Shown: in pieces, positions 26,241 to 37,607 of the stretch
How positions within the stretch are numbered: the first letter of the stretch is position 1
How the letters are laid out: each line of letters begins with the position of its first letter
The notes under the pieces: generated by a model
Told to the model about the DNA's origin: nothing
What the model saw: the letters and a program-made list of their open reading frames with translations, nothing else
The model's database searches: none
Translations under genes and position numbers: made by a program
DNA from: JALORV01 sp035429725
Lineage (GTDB): Bacteria; Pseudomonadota; Gammaproteobacteria; Burkholderiales; Burkholderiaceae_F
Assembly: GCA_035429725.1 (NCBI GenBank)
Contig: DAOMFI010000001.1
Coordinates: 34,749 to 98,748 of the forward strand
DNA length: 64,000 nt
Reading direction: 5' to 3'

Positions 26241-27005
26241 TCAGGTCAGCGTGTTGCGATAGTGGTAATGCGTCGTCTCGTACAGGCCGCGCCGCACTTC
26301 GACAGGACGGTCGCCGTATGAATACGAAACGCGCTCGACCAGCAGCAGGGGCGAACGCTCGCCCACGCCGAGCAGTTCCGCCGCAGCGCGATCGGCACTG
26401 ACTGCCCTGAGGTTCTCTTCCGCGCGGATCATGCGTATACCGAACTCGGTCTCGAAGAGGCCATAAAGCGGACCCTTGTATTCGGCGAGCCGCTCCGCGG
26501 TCAGTCCCTTGAACTGCGCGCCCGGCAGCCAGATCTCCTCGACCACGATCGGATCCGCACCGAAGCTCAGCAGGCGGCGCAGGTAAACGACAGCATCGCC
26601 GGTGCGCAGTTCGAGCAAACGTGCGATGTCCGCCGATGCCCGTGTGCGCCGGCATTCGAGGAAGCGGCTTTGCGGCGCGGCGGGTTCGCCTTCGTCGGGA
26701 ATGACGCGCAGGAAACGGAACTGAGCGCGTGGCTCATGGTGGGTGGCAACGAAGGTCCCCTTGCCCTGCCGGCGCACGAGCAGGTTTTCCGCCGCCAGTT
26801 CATCGACCGCCTTGCGCACAGTCCCCTGGCTGACCTGGAAGCGCGCTGCCAGCTCGATCTCGCTGGGGATCAGTTCGCCGGGCTTCCACTCGCCCTGATC
26901 CAGGCTCTTCAGCACCAGATCCTTGATCTGGCGATACAGCGGCGAGAACACCGGCGGCCGCGCGGGCCGGGCCGGGGCCTCAGTCGAGTCGTCGTTCGTG
27001 GCCAC
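26241..27005 (-). CDS. GntR-family transcriptional regulator, HutC/UTRA type
   Basis: This 254-residue regulator has an N-terminal winged helix-turn-helix (about residues 18-85; LIPSEIELAARFQVSQGTVRKAVDELAAENLLVRRQGKGTF) and a C-terminal UTRA ligand-binding domain (about 105-250). It is divergent from mdh and lies at the head of sdhCDAB-sdhE-gltA. The position suggests control of TCA-cycle genes by a small carboxylate or related ligand. A near-perfect palindrome in the shared promoter region is its probable operator, which would also give autoregulation. Confidence 0.92.
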   Translation of the reverse strand: MATNDDSTEAPARPARPPVFSPLYRQIKDLVLKSLDQGEWKPGELIPSEIELAARFQVSQGTVRKAVDELAAENLLVRRQGKGTFVATHHEPRAQFRFLRVIPDEGEPAAPQSRFLECRRTRASADIARLLELRTGDAVVYLRRLLSFGADPIVVEEIWLPGAQFKGLTAERLAEYKGPLYGLFETEFGIRMIRAEENLRAVSADRAAAELLGVGERSPLLLVERVSYSYGDRPVEVRRGLYETTHYHYRNTLT

Positions 27006-27048
27006 GGAGCGATTTCAGCACAGGCTGAGCAGTGATGTGTGACCTGGA

Positions 27049-27083
27049 TTAAATCATATGTCTTATATAAGATATAATAACAA
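27049..27083. promoter_or_regulatory. Divergent gntR/mdh promoters with an 18-bp palindromic operator
   Basis: ATGTCTTAT and ATAAGATAT at 27058-27075 form a palindrome with one mismatch around the perfect 12-bp core TCTTATATAAGA. A consensus -10 TATAAT at 27073-27078 with TTAAAT at 27049-27054 (18-bp spacer) points towards mdh. TTGTTA (27083-27078) and TATGAT (27059-27054), also 18 bp apart on the minus strand, point towards gntR. The operator overlaps both. The region is AT-rich in an otherwise GC-rich neighbourhood. Confidence 0.7.
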
Positions 27084-27412
27084 TGCCCGACGTGCCGATT
27101 CCTTGCCATTGCGCCCACTTCCTGCCACTTCCCGCCGCCCCGGATGGATCGCCCGCTGCCAGCTGACCGCCCACCCAGCTTCACCCGGACGCGCCCAGCG
27201 CTGCGGGGTACGGACGCGCCGGCGGGCGGCGGCATTCCTGCCGCGGACACTGAGCCGGATCACTGCGCGCGCCGATTCGCAGCAGTACACTCGACCGGCT
27301 TTCCCGGCCGCGTTTGTGAGCGGCCTCGCGATACCGAACGCACGCTTCTCGTCCTGCCTCCGCCCGCGCCCGAATCCATCATCACCACTCGCACCTCCAG
27401 GAGACCATTCCC
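27084..27412 (+). other. Long mdh leader region, no gene recognised
   Basis: About 330 bp separate the TATAAT box from the mdh ATG. The open frame that crosses it on the plus strand is Arg/Pro-rich and continues out of frame into mdh, so I treat it as non-coding. I see no riboswitch-like fold or second promoter. AGGAGA just before 27413 is the mdh ribosome binding site. Confidence 0.5.
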
Positions 27413-28399
27413 ATGAGCAAAGCACCCGTACGCGTTGCCGTCACCGGCGCAGCCGGCCAGATCGGGTATTCGATCCTCTTCCGCATTGCCTCGGGTGAAA
27501 TGCTCGGCAAGGATCAGCCGGTAATCCTGCAGTTGCTCGAGATTCCGGACGAGAAGGCTCAGAAGGCGCTCAAGGGCGTCATGATGGAACTGGACGACTG
27601 CGCGTTCCCGCTGCTTGCCGGGATGGAAGCCCACAGCGACCCGGCGACCGCCTTCAAGGACACCGAGATTGCACTGCTGGTCGGCGCCCGTCCGCGCGGA
27701 CCCGGAATGGAGCGCAAGGACCTGCTGGCCGCCAATGCGCAGATCTTCACCGCGCAAGGCAAGGCGCTCGACAAGTCGGCCAGCCGAAACGTCAAGGTGC
27801 TTGTCGTCGGCAATCCGGCCAACACGAATGCGTACATCGCGATGAAATCGGCGCCATCGCTGCCCAAGGGCAACTTCACGGCAATGATGCGGCTCGACCA
27901 CAACCGTGCGCTGTCGCAGCTGGCCGCCAAGACCGGCAAGCCCGTGGCCTCGATCGAGAAGCTGGTCGTGTGGGGCAACCACTCGCCCACGATGTACCCG
28001 GACCTGCGCTTCGCGACCATCGGCGGCCAGCCGGCCAAGCCGATGATCGATGACGCCTGGTACCGCGACACCTACATGCCAACCGTCGGCAAGCGCGGCG
28101 CGGCGATCATCGAGGCGCGCGGACTCTCGTCGGCGGCTTCGGCCGCCAACGCGGCGATTGACCACATCCGCGACTGGGTGCTCGGAACCAATGGTCGCTG
28201 GGTCACGATGGGCGTCCCCTCGGACGGCGGCTACGGCATTCCGGAAGAGATCATCTACGGCGTGCCGTGCACCTGCGCCGGCGGCAAGTACGAAGTCGTC
28301 AAGGGGCTCGCGATCGACGAGTTCTCGCGCGGCAAGATGGACAACACGCTGAAGGAACTGCTCGAAGAACGCGACGGCGTCAAGCATCTGCTGGGTTGA
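27413..28399 (+). CDS. mdh: Malate dehydrogenase
   Basis: This 328-residue NAD-dependent enzyme interconverts malate and oxaloacetate. The NAD motif TGAAGQIGYS is at residues 11-20. Substrate-binding arginines are in ARPRGPGMERKDLL, and the catalytic His is in WGNHSPTMYPD. It belongs to the cytosolic-type MDH group found in betaproteobacteria, which is longer than the E. coli enzyme. It is followed 35 nt later by prpB. Confidence 0.97.
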   Translation: MSKAPVRVAVTGAAGQIGYSILFRIASGEMLGKDQPVILQLLEIPDEKAQKALKGVMMELDDCAFPLLAGMEAHSDPATAFKDTEIALLVGARPRGPGMERKDLLAANAQIFTAQGKALDKSASRNVKVLVVGNPANTNAYIAMKSAPSLPKGNFTAMMRLDHNRALSQLAAKTGKPVASIEKLVVWGNHSPTMYPDLRFATIGGQPAKPMIDDAWYRDTYMPTVGKRGAAIIEARGLSSAASAANAAIDHIRDWVLGTNGRWVTMGVPSDGGYGIPEEIIYGVPCTCAGGKYEVVKGLAIDEFSRGKMDNTLKELLEERDGVKHLLG

Positions 28400-28434
28400 A
28401 CGCAATCGAGAGCCGAAGACGAGGAGACAAGCGC

Positions 28435-29316
28435 ATGAGCCGATCCGCCGGAGCCCGCTTCCGCCAGGCACTGAAGGAGGAACAGCCGCTGCAGATCGTC
28501 GGCACCATCATCGCCAACCATGCGTTGATGGCGCGGCATACCGGGTTCCGCGCGATCTATCTCTCGGGCGGAGGCGTGGCAGCCGGCTCGCTTGGAATGC
28601 CGGATCTCGGCATCAACACGCTCGACGACGTCCTGACCGATACGCGACGCATCACCGATGTCTGCGATGTGCCGCTGCTGGTCGACATCGACACCGGCTT
28701 CGGGCCGAGCGCCTTCAACATCGCGCGCACGGTCAAGTCGCTGATCAAGGCCGGCGCCGCCGCCTGTCACATCGAGGACCAGGTCGGCGCCAAGCGCTGC
28801 GGGCACCGGCCCGGCAAGGAAATCGTCACAACCGACGAGATGGTCGACCGGGTCAGGGCAGCGGCCGACGCCAAGACCGACCCGGAGTTCTTCCTGATCG
28901 CGCGCACCGATGCCATTGCCGTCGAAGGCATCGATCGCGCGATCGAACGCGCCGTCGCCTGCGTCGAGGCCGGCGCGGACGGCATATTTGCCGAGGCAGC
29001 CAGGGATCTCGCAACCTACCGCCGGTTCGTCGATGCCGTGAAGGTGCCGGTCCTCGCCAACATCACCGAGTTCGGCGCAACGCCGCTGTTCAGCGTGCAG
29101 GAGCTCGGCGCGTCCGGCGTGGCGATGGTGCTCTATCCGTTGTCCGCCTTCCGCGCGATGAACAAGGCTGCCCTCAATGTCTACACCGCCCTGCGCCGCG
29201 ATGGCAGCCAGCAGGCTGTCGTCGACACGATGCAGACGCGGATGGAGCTGTATGACGTGATCGGCTACCAGGCGTACGAGGATCGCCTAGATCAGCTGTT
29301 TGCCAAGCGCAAGTGA
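28435..29316 (+). CDS. prpB: 2-methylisocitrate lyase
   Basis: This 293-residue enzyme splits 2-methylisocitrate into pyruvate and succinate in the methylcitrate cycle for propionyl-CoA. The signature KRCGH is at residues 120-124 with catalytic C122. The metal-binding DIDTGFG lies near residue 84. The short length and the prpC neighbour distinguish it from isocitrate lyase. GAGGAG precedes the ATG. Confidence 0.95.
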   Translation: MSRSAGARFRQALKEEQPLQIVGTIIANHALMARHTGFRAIYLSGGGVAAGSLGMPDLGINTLDDVLTDTRRITDVCDVPLLVDIDTGFGPSAFNIARTVKSLIKAGAAACHIEDQVGAKRCGHRPGKEIVTTDEMVDRVRAAADAKTDPEFFLIARTDAIAVEGIDRAIERAVACVEAGADGIFAEAARDLATYRRFVDAVKVPVLANITEFGATPLFSVQELGASGVAMVLYPLSAFRAMNKAALNVYTALRRDGSQQAVVDTMQTRMELYDVIGYQAYEDRLDQLFAKRK

Positions 29317-29369
29317 CTGTGCCCCGATGCAGGGCTGAGTGCAAATAAAAGAGGAGCTGAGGAGAAGCC

Positions 29370-30524
29370 ATGAACGACACACCTGCCGCCGCCCCGAAGG
29401 TCAAGAAGTCCGTCGCCCTGTCGGGCGTGGTTGCCGGCAACACCGCGCTGTGCACGGTCGGGCGCACCGGCAACGACCTGCACTACCGCGGCTACGACAT
29501 CCTCGATGTCGCCGAGGCCTGCGAGTTCGAGGAGATTGCGCACCTGCTGGTGCACGGCAAGTTGCCCAACAAGCCGGAGCTGGCGGCCTACAAGGCGAAG
29601 CTCAAGTCATTGCGCGGACTGCCGGCCAACGTAAAGGCTGCGCTCGAGTGGCTACCGGCATCGAGCCATCCGATGGACGTGATGCGGACCGGGGTCTCCG
29701 CGCTCGGCTGCGTTCTGCCGGAGAAAGATGACCACAACGTTCCCGGCGCAAAGGACATCGCCGATCGCCTGATGGCGTCGCTGGGGTCGATGCTGCTCTA
29801 CTGGTACCACTACAGCACCAACGGCCGCCGCATCGAGGTCGAGACCGATGACGATTCCATCGGCGGCCACTTCCTGCACCTGCTGCACGGAAAGCCGCCG
29901 AGCGAACTGTGGGTCAAGGCGATGCACACCTCGCTGATCCTCTACGCCGAGCACGAATTCAACGCCTCGACCTTCACCGCGCGCGTCATCGCCGGTACGG
30001 GGTCCGATTTCTATTCAGCCATCACCGGCGCCATCGGTGCCCTGCGCGGCCCGAAGCACGGCGGTGCCAACGAAGTGGCCTTCGAGATCCAGAAGCGCTA
30101 CGAGACGCCCGACGAAGCGGAAGCCGACATCCGCCGCCGGGTCGAGGCCAAGGAAGTCGTCATCGGCTTCGGGCACCCGGTCTACACCGTCTCCGACCCG
30201 CGCAACAAGGTCATCAAGGAGGTCGCGCGCTCGCTGTCGAAGGATGCCGGCAGCATGAAGATGTTCGCCATCGCCGAGCGGCTGGAAAGCGTCATGTGGG
30301 ACATCAAGAAGATGTTCCCGAACCTCGACTGGTTCAGCGCAGTCAGCTACCACATGATGGGCGTGCCGACTTCAATGTTCACGCCGCTGTTCGTGATTTC
30401 GCGGACGAGCGGCTGGAGCGCGCACGTCATCGAGCAGCGGCTCGACAACAAGATCATCCGGCCGAGTGCAAACTACATCGGGCCCGATGACCTCAAGTTC
30501 GTTCCGCTCGCGAAGCGGAGCTGA
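29370..30524 (+). CDS. prpC: 2-methylcitrate synthase
   Basis: This 384-residue citrate-synthase-family enzyme joins propionyl-CoA and oxaloacetate. Catalytic motifs are GPKHGGANEV and GFGHPVYTVSDPR. It lacks the N-terminal beta domain of GltA, as expected for PrpC. Together with prpB and prpD it defines the methylcitrate cycle. Its stop overlaps the start of a GNAT acetyltransferase gene by one base. Confidence 0.95.
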   Translation: MNDTPAAAPKVKKSVALSGVVAGNTALCTVGRTGNDLHYRGYDILDVAEACEFEEIAHLLVHGKLPNKPELAAYKAKLKSLRGLPANVKAALEWLPASSHPMDVMRTGVSALGCVLPEKDDHNVPGAKDIADRLMASLGSMLLYWYHYSTNGRRIEVETDDDSIGGHFLHLLHGKPPSELWVKAMHTSLILYAEHEFNASTFTARVIAGTGSDFYSAITGAIGALRGPKHGGANEVAFEIQKRYETPDEAEADIRRRVEAKEVVIGFGHPVYTVSDPRNKVIKEVARSLSKDAGSMKMFAIAERLESVMWDIKKMFPNLDWFSAVSYHMMGVPTSMFTPLFVISRTSGWSAHVIEQRLDNKIIRPSANYIGPDDLKFVPLAKRS

Positions 30525-31006
30525 TGGGCGAGGCGACCATCAACGGCCTGACAGTCCGCCGCGCGCAGCGCGGGGACCTGCCACGCCTGCTCGAACTGCT
30601 GGCCGACGACGCGCTCGGAAAGAACCGCGAGGGCGTGGGCAGCGATGATCCGGCGTACATCCGTGCCTTCGATGCGATCGACCGCGATCCAAACCAGCAG
30701 CTGATCGTTGCCGACCTCGACGGCCGCGTCGTCGGCATGCTGCAGATCACCTACATCCCGGGCCTGAGCCGCCGCGGCGCCTGGCGCGCCAACATCGAGG
30801 CGGTGCGGGTCGACAGCGGCGTGCGCGGGCGCGGTATCGGCGGCTGGCTGATGGCACGCGCACTCGAACACGCACGCAAGCGCGGCTGCCGGCTGGCGCA
30901 GCTGACCAGCGACAAGCGGCGCGCCGAGGCCCATCGCTTCTACGACCGGCTCGGATTTGCCGACTCGCACGTCGGCTACAAGCTGCTGCTGGAGACCACC
31001 GAGTGA
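30524..31006 (+). CDS. GNAT-family N-acetyltransferase
   Basis: This 160-residue single GNAT domain has the acetyl-CoA loop RGRGIG at residues 101-106 and the late motif AHRFYDRLGF. The gene overlaps prpC by one base (TGATG) and is followed 68 nt later by prpD, so it is translated with the methylcitrate enzymes. GNAT enzymes can acetylate small molecules or protein lysines. A regulatory role on propionyl- or acetyl-CoA enzymes is a hypothesis drawn only from position. Confidence 0.88.
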   Translation: MGEATINGLTVRRAQRGDLPRLLELLADDALGKNREGVGSDDPAYIRAFDAIDRDPNQQLIVADLDGRVVGMLQITYIPGLSRRGAWRANIEAVRVDSGVRGRGIGGWLMARALEHARKRGCRLAQLTSDKRRAEAHRFYDRLGFADSHVGYKLLLETTE

Positions 31007-31074
31007 CTGCGGCGGTGCCTGCGCCGTCCGCCCCCTGGAACTGATTGAACGCAAAGAGAAAGGAACCACCCGAC

Positions 31075-32526
31075 ATGGGCAGCCACATCAGCAACGTCCG
31101 ACCGAAACCCGACAAGGTCCTGGTGGACATCGCCGATTACGTCATCAAGTACAAAGTCCGGAGCAAGGAAGCGATCGACACAGCGCGCTACTGCCTGATG
31201 GACACGCTCGGCTGCGGCTTCGAGGCGCTCGAGTACCCAGCCTGCACCAAGATGCTGGGCCCGGTCGTGCAAGGCACGGTCGTGCCAAACGGCGCCAAGG
31301 TGCCGGGCACCCAGTTCCAGATGGATCCGGTCAAGGCCGCCTTCGACATCGGTGCGATGATCCGCTGGCTCGATTTCAACGACACGTGGCTCGCGGCCGA
31401 ATGGGGCCACCCGTCGGACAACCTCGGCGGCATCCTCGCCACCGCCGACTGGCTGAGCCGCAATGCCGTGGCAGCCGGCAAGAAGCCGCTGACGGTGGCC
31501 GACGTGCTGGTCGCGATGGTCAAGGCCCATGAGATCCAGGGCTGCATCGCGCTGGAAAACTCGTTCAACAAGGTCGGCCTCGACCACGTCGTCCTGGTCA
31601 AGGTGGCCTCCACGGCGGTCGTCGCCCAGATGCTGGGGCTCACGCGCGACGAGATCATCAACGCAGTTTCGCTGGCCTGGGTCGATGGCCAGTCACTGCG
31701 CACCTACCGCCACGCGCCCAACACCGGCTCGCGCAAGAGCTGGGCCGCAGGTGACGCCACCAGCCGCGCCGTACGCCTGGCGCTGATCGCGAGGACGGGC
31801 GAGATGGGCTATCCCTCGGTGCTTTCCGCCAAGGGGTGGGGCTTCTACGACGTGCTGTTCAAGGGCAACGAGTTCAAGTTCCAGCGGCCCTATGGCAGCT
31901 ACGTGATGGAGAACGTGCTCTTCAAGATCTCCTTCCCCGCGGAGTTCCACTCGCAAACCGCGGTCGAGGCCGCGATGACGATCCACGGGGAGCTCAAGAA
32001 GCTCGGCAAGACCGAGAAGGACATCAGGAAGATCACGATCCGCACCCACGAGGCGTGCATCCGCATCATCGACAAGAAGGGGCCGCTCAACAATCCGGCC
32101 GACCGCGATCACTGCATCCAGTACATGGTCGCGGTGCCGATCCTCTTCGGGCGGCTCACGGCCGCCGACTACGAAGACTCGATCGCTGCCGATCCGCGCA
32201 TCGACGCGTTGCGCGAGAAGATCGAGTGCGTCGAGGACAAGGCCTTCACCAAGGACTACCACGATCCGAACAAGCGCTCGATCGCTAATGCACTGACGGT
32301 CGAGTTCACCGACGGCAAGAAGCTGAAGGAGGTCGTCGTCGAGTACCCGATCGGGCACAAGCGGCGCCGCAAGGAAGGGATGCCGGTGCTGGTCGAGAAG
32401 TTCAGGACCAATCTTGCGCGCGTCTTCCCCGCCAGGCAGGCCGCTGCGATCCTGGACCTGTGCCTCGATGCCAAACGGCTCGATGCCACTCCCGTCAACG
32501 AATTCGTCGACCTCATGGTCATCTAG
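31075..32526 (+). CDS. prpD: 2-methylcitrate dehydratase
   Basis: This 483-residue MmgE/PrpD-family enzyme dehydrates 2-methylcitrate to 2-methyl-cis-aconitate. Recognisable blocks are RYCLMDTLGCGFEAL, the RWLDFNDTW segment and the AGDATSRAVRLA segment. I start at the ATG at 31075, which follows AGAGAAAGGA; an in-frame ATG at 31045 adds ten residues without family support. The rehydration step is probably done by AcnA, encoded next. Confidence 0.95.
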   Translation: MGSHISNVRPKPDKVLVDIADYVIKYKVRSKEAIDTARYCLMDTLGCGFEALEYPACTKMLGPVVQGTVVPNGAKVPGTQFQMDPVKAAFDIGAMIRWLDFNDTWLAAEWGHPSDNLGGILATADWLSRNAVAAGKKPLTVADVLVAMVKAHEIQGCIALENSFNKVGLDHVVLVKVASTAVVAQMLGLTRDEIINAVSLAWVDGQSLRTYRHAPNTGSRKSWAAGDATSRAVRLALIARTGEMGYPSVLSAKGWGFYDVLFKGNEFKFQRPYGSYVMENVLFKISFPAEFHSQTAVEAAMTIHGELKKLGKTEKDIRKITIRTHEACIRIIDKKGPLNNPADRDHCIQYMVAVPILFGRLTAADYEDSIAADPRIDALREKIECVEDKAFTKDYHDPNKRSIANALTVEFTDGKKLKEVVVEYPIGHKRRRKEGMPVLVEKFRTNLARVFPARQAAAILDLCLDAKRLDATPVNEFVDLMVI

Positions 32527-32553
32527 CAGCCCAACCGCACACGAGGCTCTCCC

Positions 32554-35370
<2,817 letters not shown>

Positions 35371-35388
35371 CGAAGCAAGACCTGTCCC

Positions 35389-35419
35389 GTGCGCGCCGCG
35401 CGAGCGGCGCGGCGCGCAC
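35389..35419. other. Very strong GC hairpin after acnA
   Basis: A perfect 13-bp stem (GTGCGCGCCGCGC with its complement at 35407-35419) closes a 5-base GAGCG loop, 18 nt after the acnA stop. No T-run follows, so it is not a standard intrinsic terminator. It could stabilise the 3' end of the prp-acnA mRNA or work with Rho. Confidence 0.65.
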
Positions 35420-35421
35420 CG

Positions 35422-35598
35422 ATGACGCTGAAACCCACCACCGCAGGCCCGCCAACGATGCACCACGACGAGCACCCCCGGGAGTTCCCGCCAGTCCAGA
35501 CGCGTGACGACGGCGCGTCCCGCGGGTCCTCGGCACTGCCGCTGCTGCTGCTCGGCCTGCTGGCACTGATGCTCCTGCAGACCTGCCTCGGGCGTTAG
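35422..35598 (+). CDS. Possible small C-tail-anchored membrane protein
   Basis: This frame of 58 codons ends in one strongly hydrophobic helix (ALPLLLLGLLALMLLQTC) and has a hydrophilic His/Pro-rich N-terminus. An ATG at 35458 would give 46 residues. A GTG at 35389 would put the first codons inside the strong hairpin and is unlikely. No good ribosome binding site is seen. I do not recognise the family. It lies in the 315-bp space between acnA and the transporter operon. Confidence 0.4.
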   Translation: MTLKPTTAGPPTMHHDEHPREFPPVQTRDDGASRGSSALPLLLLGLLALMLLQTCLGR

Positions 35599-35685
35599 CC
35601 GGCGCGCACACGGGCGGGACAGGCGGCACCGGTGCGCGCCGCGATCCGTGTGCTAGCCTGATCAGGCCTCTCCGAACGCCTGAGC

Positions 35686-36825
35686 ATGCCCGCTGATTCC
35701 GCGCAGACCGTCATACCTCCTGCGGCACGACTCGACCGGGAACCGGCCGGCGCGGTGCTCCGGCTGAGCGGCGCCTGGCGGCTTGCAGGACTGCTGGCCA
35801 TCGAACGCCAACTGGCCGGTCTGAAACTGCCCGCCGATCTCGCGCTCGACGGTGCCGCCGTGACGGACATCGACACCGCGTCCGCGCTGCTCCTGCTGAG
35901 CCACCTGAAGAACGCCGGCATCGACGTGCAGCGACTTCCGCTCGCAGGTTTCGCGGCCAACGAGGCACGCATCGTCGAGCAGGTCCGCAAGCGCTTCGAC
36001 GAGATCACGACGCCCTGGCCGCACCGGCGGGAAGGCCTGATTGCCCATATCGGCCGCGAGACGATAGCGGTGATCCGGCTGCTGACGGGCCATCTGAATT
36101 TCCTCGGCGAGACGCTGGTGCAGATGTTGCGGTCGCTGCTTGCACCGGCGACGATCCGCGGCCGCGAACTGACGGCGCAGTTCGAGCAGGTCTGCCTCAA
36201 TGCGATCCCGGTCGTTGCGCTGGTGACGCTGCTGATCGGGGTGGTCGTGGCGTATCTGCTCGGGCTGCAGGCGGAGAAGTACGGCGCCAATATCTTCGTT
36301 GTCGACGGCGTAGGGATCGGTGCGACGCGCGAGTTCGCACCGATCATCGTCGCTGTCATCGTAGCCGGCCGCTCCGGAGCCGCGTTCACGGCCCAGCTCG
36401 GCTCCATGCGGCTGAACGAGGAGACGGACGCCATCCGCACGCTGGGTCTTTCGACCATGGACGTGCTTGTCCTGCCGCGCGTGTTCGCCCTGATGGCGGC
36501 GATGCCGCTGCTGGTCTTCGTCGGCGACGTCATGAGCCTGGCGGGCGCGATGCTGATCGCCGACCCGATGCTCGACATCACACCGACAACGTTCCTCGGG
36601 CGCCTGCAGGAGAACCTCGCGCTCAAGCATGTCTATGTCGGGCTGCTCAAGGCCCCGGTGTTCGCGCTCTTCATCGCGGTGATCGGCTGCCGCATGGGAA
36701 TGACCGTGAAGCGAGACACACGCGCCCTCGGTGTGGCGACCACGTCCACGGTGGTCCAGAGCATCGTCGCCGTCATCCTGCTCGATGCCGGATTTGCGGT
36801 CCTGTTCCAGGAGCTGGACATCTGA
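35686..36825 (+). CDS. MlaE-type ABC transporter permease with N-terminal STAS domain
   Basis: This 379-residue protein fuses a STAS domain (about residues 15-105; the role MlaB plays as a separate protein in E. coli) to an MlaE permease (about 110-379) with five or six membrane helices. The permease carries the conserved REFAPIIVAVIVAGRSGAAF and LGSMRLNEETDAI. It transports lipids between the inner and outer membranes together with the ATPase and MCE protein encoded next. Its stop overlaps the ATPase start by one base. No mlaC gene is present. Confidence 0.93.
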   Translation: MPADSAQTVIPPAARLDREPAGAVLRLSGAWRLAGLLAIERQLAGLKLPADLALDGAAVTDIDTASALLLLSHLKNAGIDVQRLPLAGFAANEARIVEQVRKRFDEITTPWPHRREGLIAHIGRETIAVIRLLTGHLNFLGETLVQMLRSLLAPATIRGRELTAQFEQVCLNAIPVVALVTLLIGVVVAYLLGLQAEKYGANIFVVDGVGIGATREFAPIIVAVIVAGRSGAAFTAQLGSMRLNEETDAIRTLGLSTMDVLVLPRVFALMAAMPLLVFVGDVMSLAGAMLIADPMLDITPTTFLGRLQENLALKHVYVGLLKAPVFALFIAVIGCRMGMTVKRDTRALGVATTSTVVQSIVAVILLDAGFAVLFQELDI

Positions 36826-37595
36826 TGCCGGCCGCGACGGTCATCGAGATCGATTCGATCGTGACCCGCTTCGGCGAACAGATGGTGCACGATGGCGTCA
36901 GCTTTGACGTCGCGCGCGGCTCGCTCGTGGCGCTGATCGGCGGCAGCGGCAGCGGCAAGTCGGTCCTGCTGCGCGAGATCATCGGCCTGCAGCGGCCGAC
37001 CTCGGGCCGCATACGCCTGCTCGGCACGGACGTCTGGCACGCCAGCGCCGACGAGTTGAACGCGACCCGCCGCCGTTTCGGGATGATGTTCCAGGACGGC
37101 GCCCTGTTCTCCTCGCTGACGGTGGCAGAGAACATCGCAGTCCCGCTGACCGAGCACGCACAGGTGCCGGAGGACATTCTCGACGCCCTGGTCAGCTTGC
37201 GCCTGTCGCAGGCCGGGCTCGGCCCGGATGCCGCGCCCAAGATGCCGAGCGAGCTTTCGGGCGGCATGCGCAAGCGCGCGGCCATCGCGCGCGCGCTGGC
37301 GCTGGAGCCCGAAGTCCTGTTCCTCGACGAGCCGACGTCGGGCCTGGATCCGACGACGGCGCGCGGCTTCGACGCGATGGTGCGGTCGCTGGTGGACGAC
37401 CTCGGCATCACCGTGTTCCTGGTCACGCACGACCTCGATACGTTGCTTACGGTCGTCGACCGCATCGTCGTGCTGGCCAACGGCAAGGTGCTGGCCGACG
37501 GCAAGGCGCGCGACGTCATGCACGTCGATGATCCGTGGATCCGGAGCTACTTCTCGGTGCGGACGATGGTGTCCGGCTCGCCTCGGCCCACTTAG
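36825..37595 (+). CDS. MlaF-type ABC transporter ATP-binding protein
   Basis: This 256-residue ATPase has Walker A GGSGSGKS (39-46), a Q-loop in MMFQDGALFSSL, signature LSGGM (144-148), Walker B VLFLDEPTSGLDP (about 164-176) and an H-loop VTHDLD. It energises the permease encoded immediately upstream. The MlaF-like Q-loop sequence and the MCE neighbour assign it to lipid transport. Confidence 0.94.
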   Translation: MPAATVIEIDSIVTRFGEQMVHDGVSFDVARGSLVALIGGSGSGKSVLLREIIGLQRPTSGRIRLLGTDVWHASADELNATRRRFGMMFQDGALFSSLTVAENIAVPLTEHAQVPEDILDALVSLRLSQAGLGPDAAPKMPSELSGGMRKRAAIARALALEPEVLFLDEPTSGLDPTTARGFDAMVRSLVDDLGITVFLVTHDLDTLLTVVDRIVVLANGKVLADGKARDVMHVDDPWIRSYFSVRTMVSGSPRPT

Positions 37596-37607
37596 AATCG
37601 CGAAGCC

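Noticed and set aside
27058..27498. A 146-codon plus-strand frame upstream of mdh
   Set aside because: Its start codon lies inside the operator, it is Arg/Pro-rich, and it runs out of frame into mdh.
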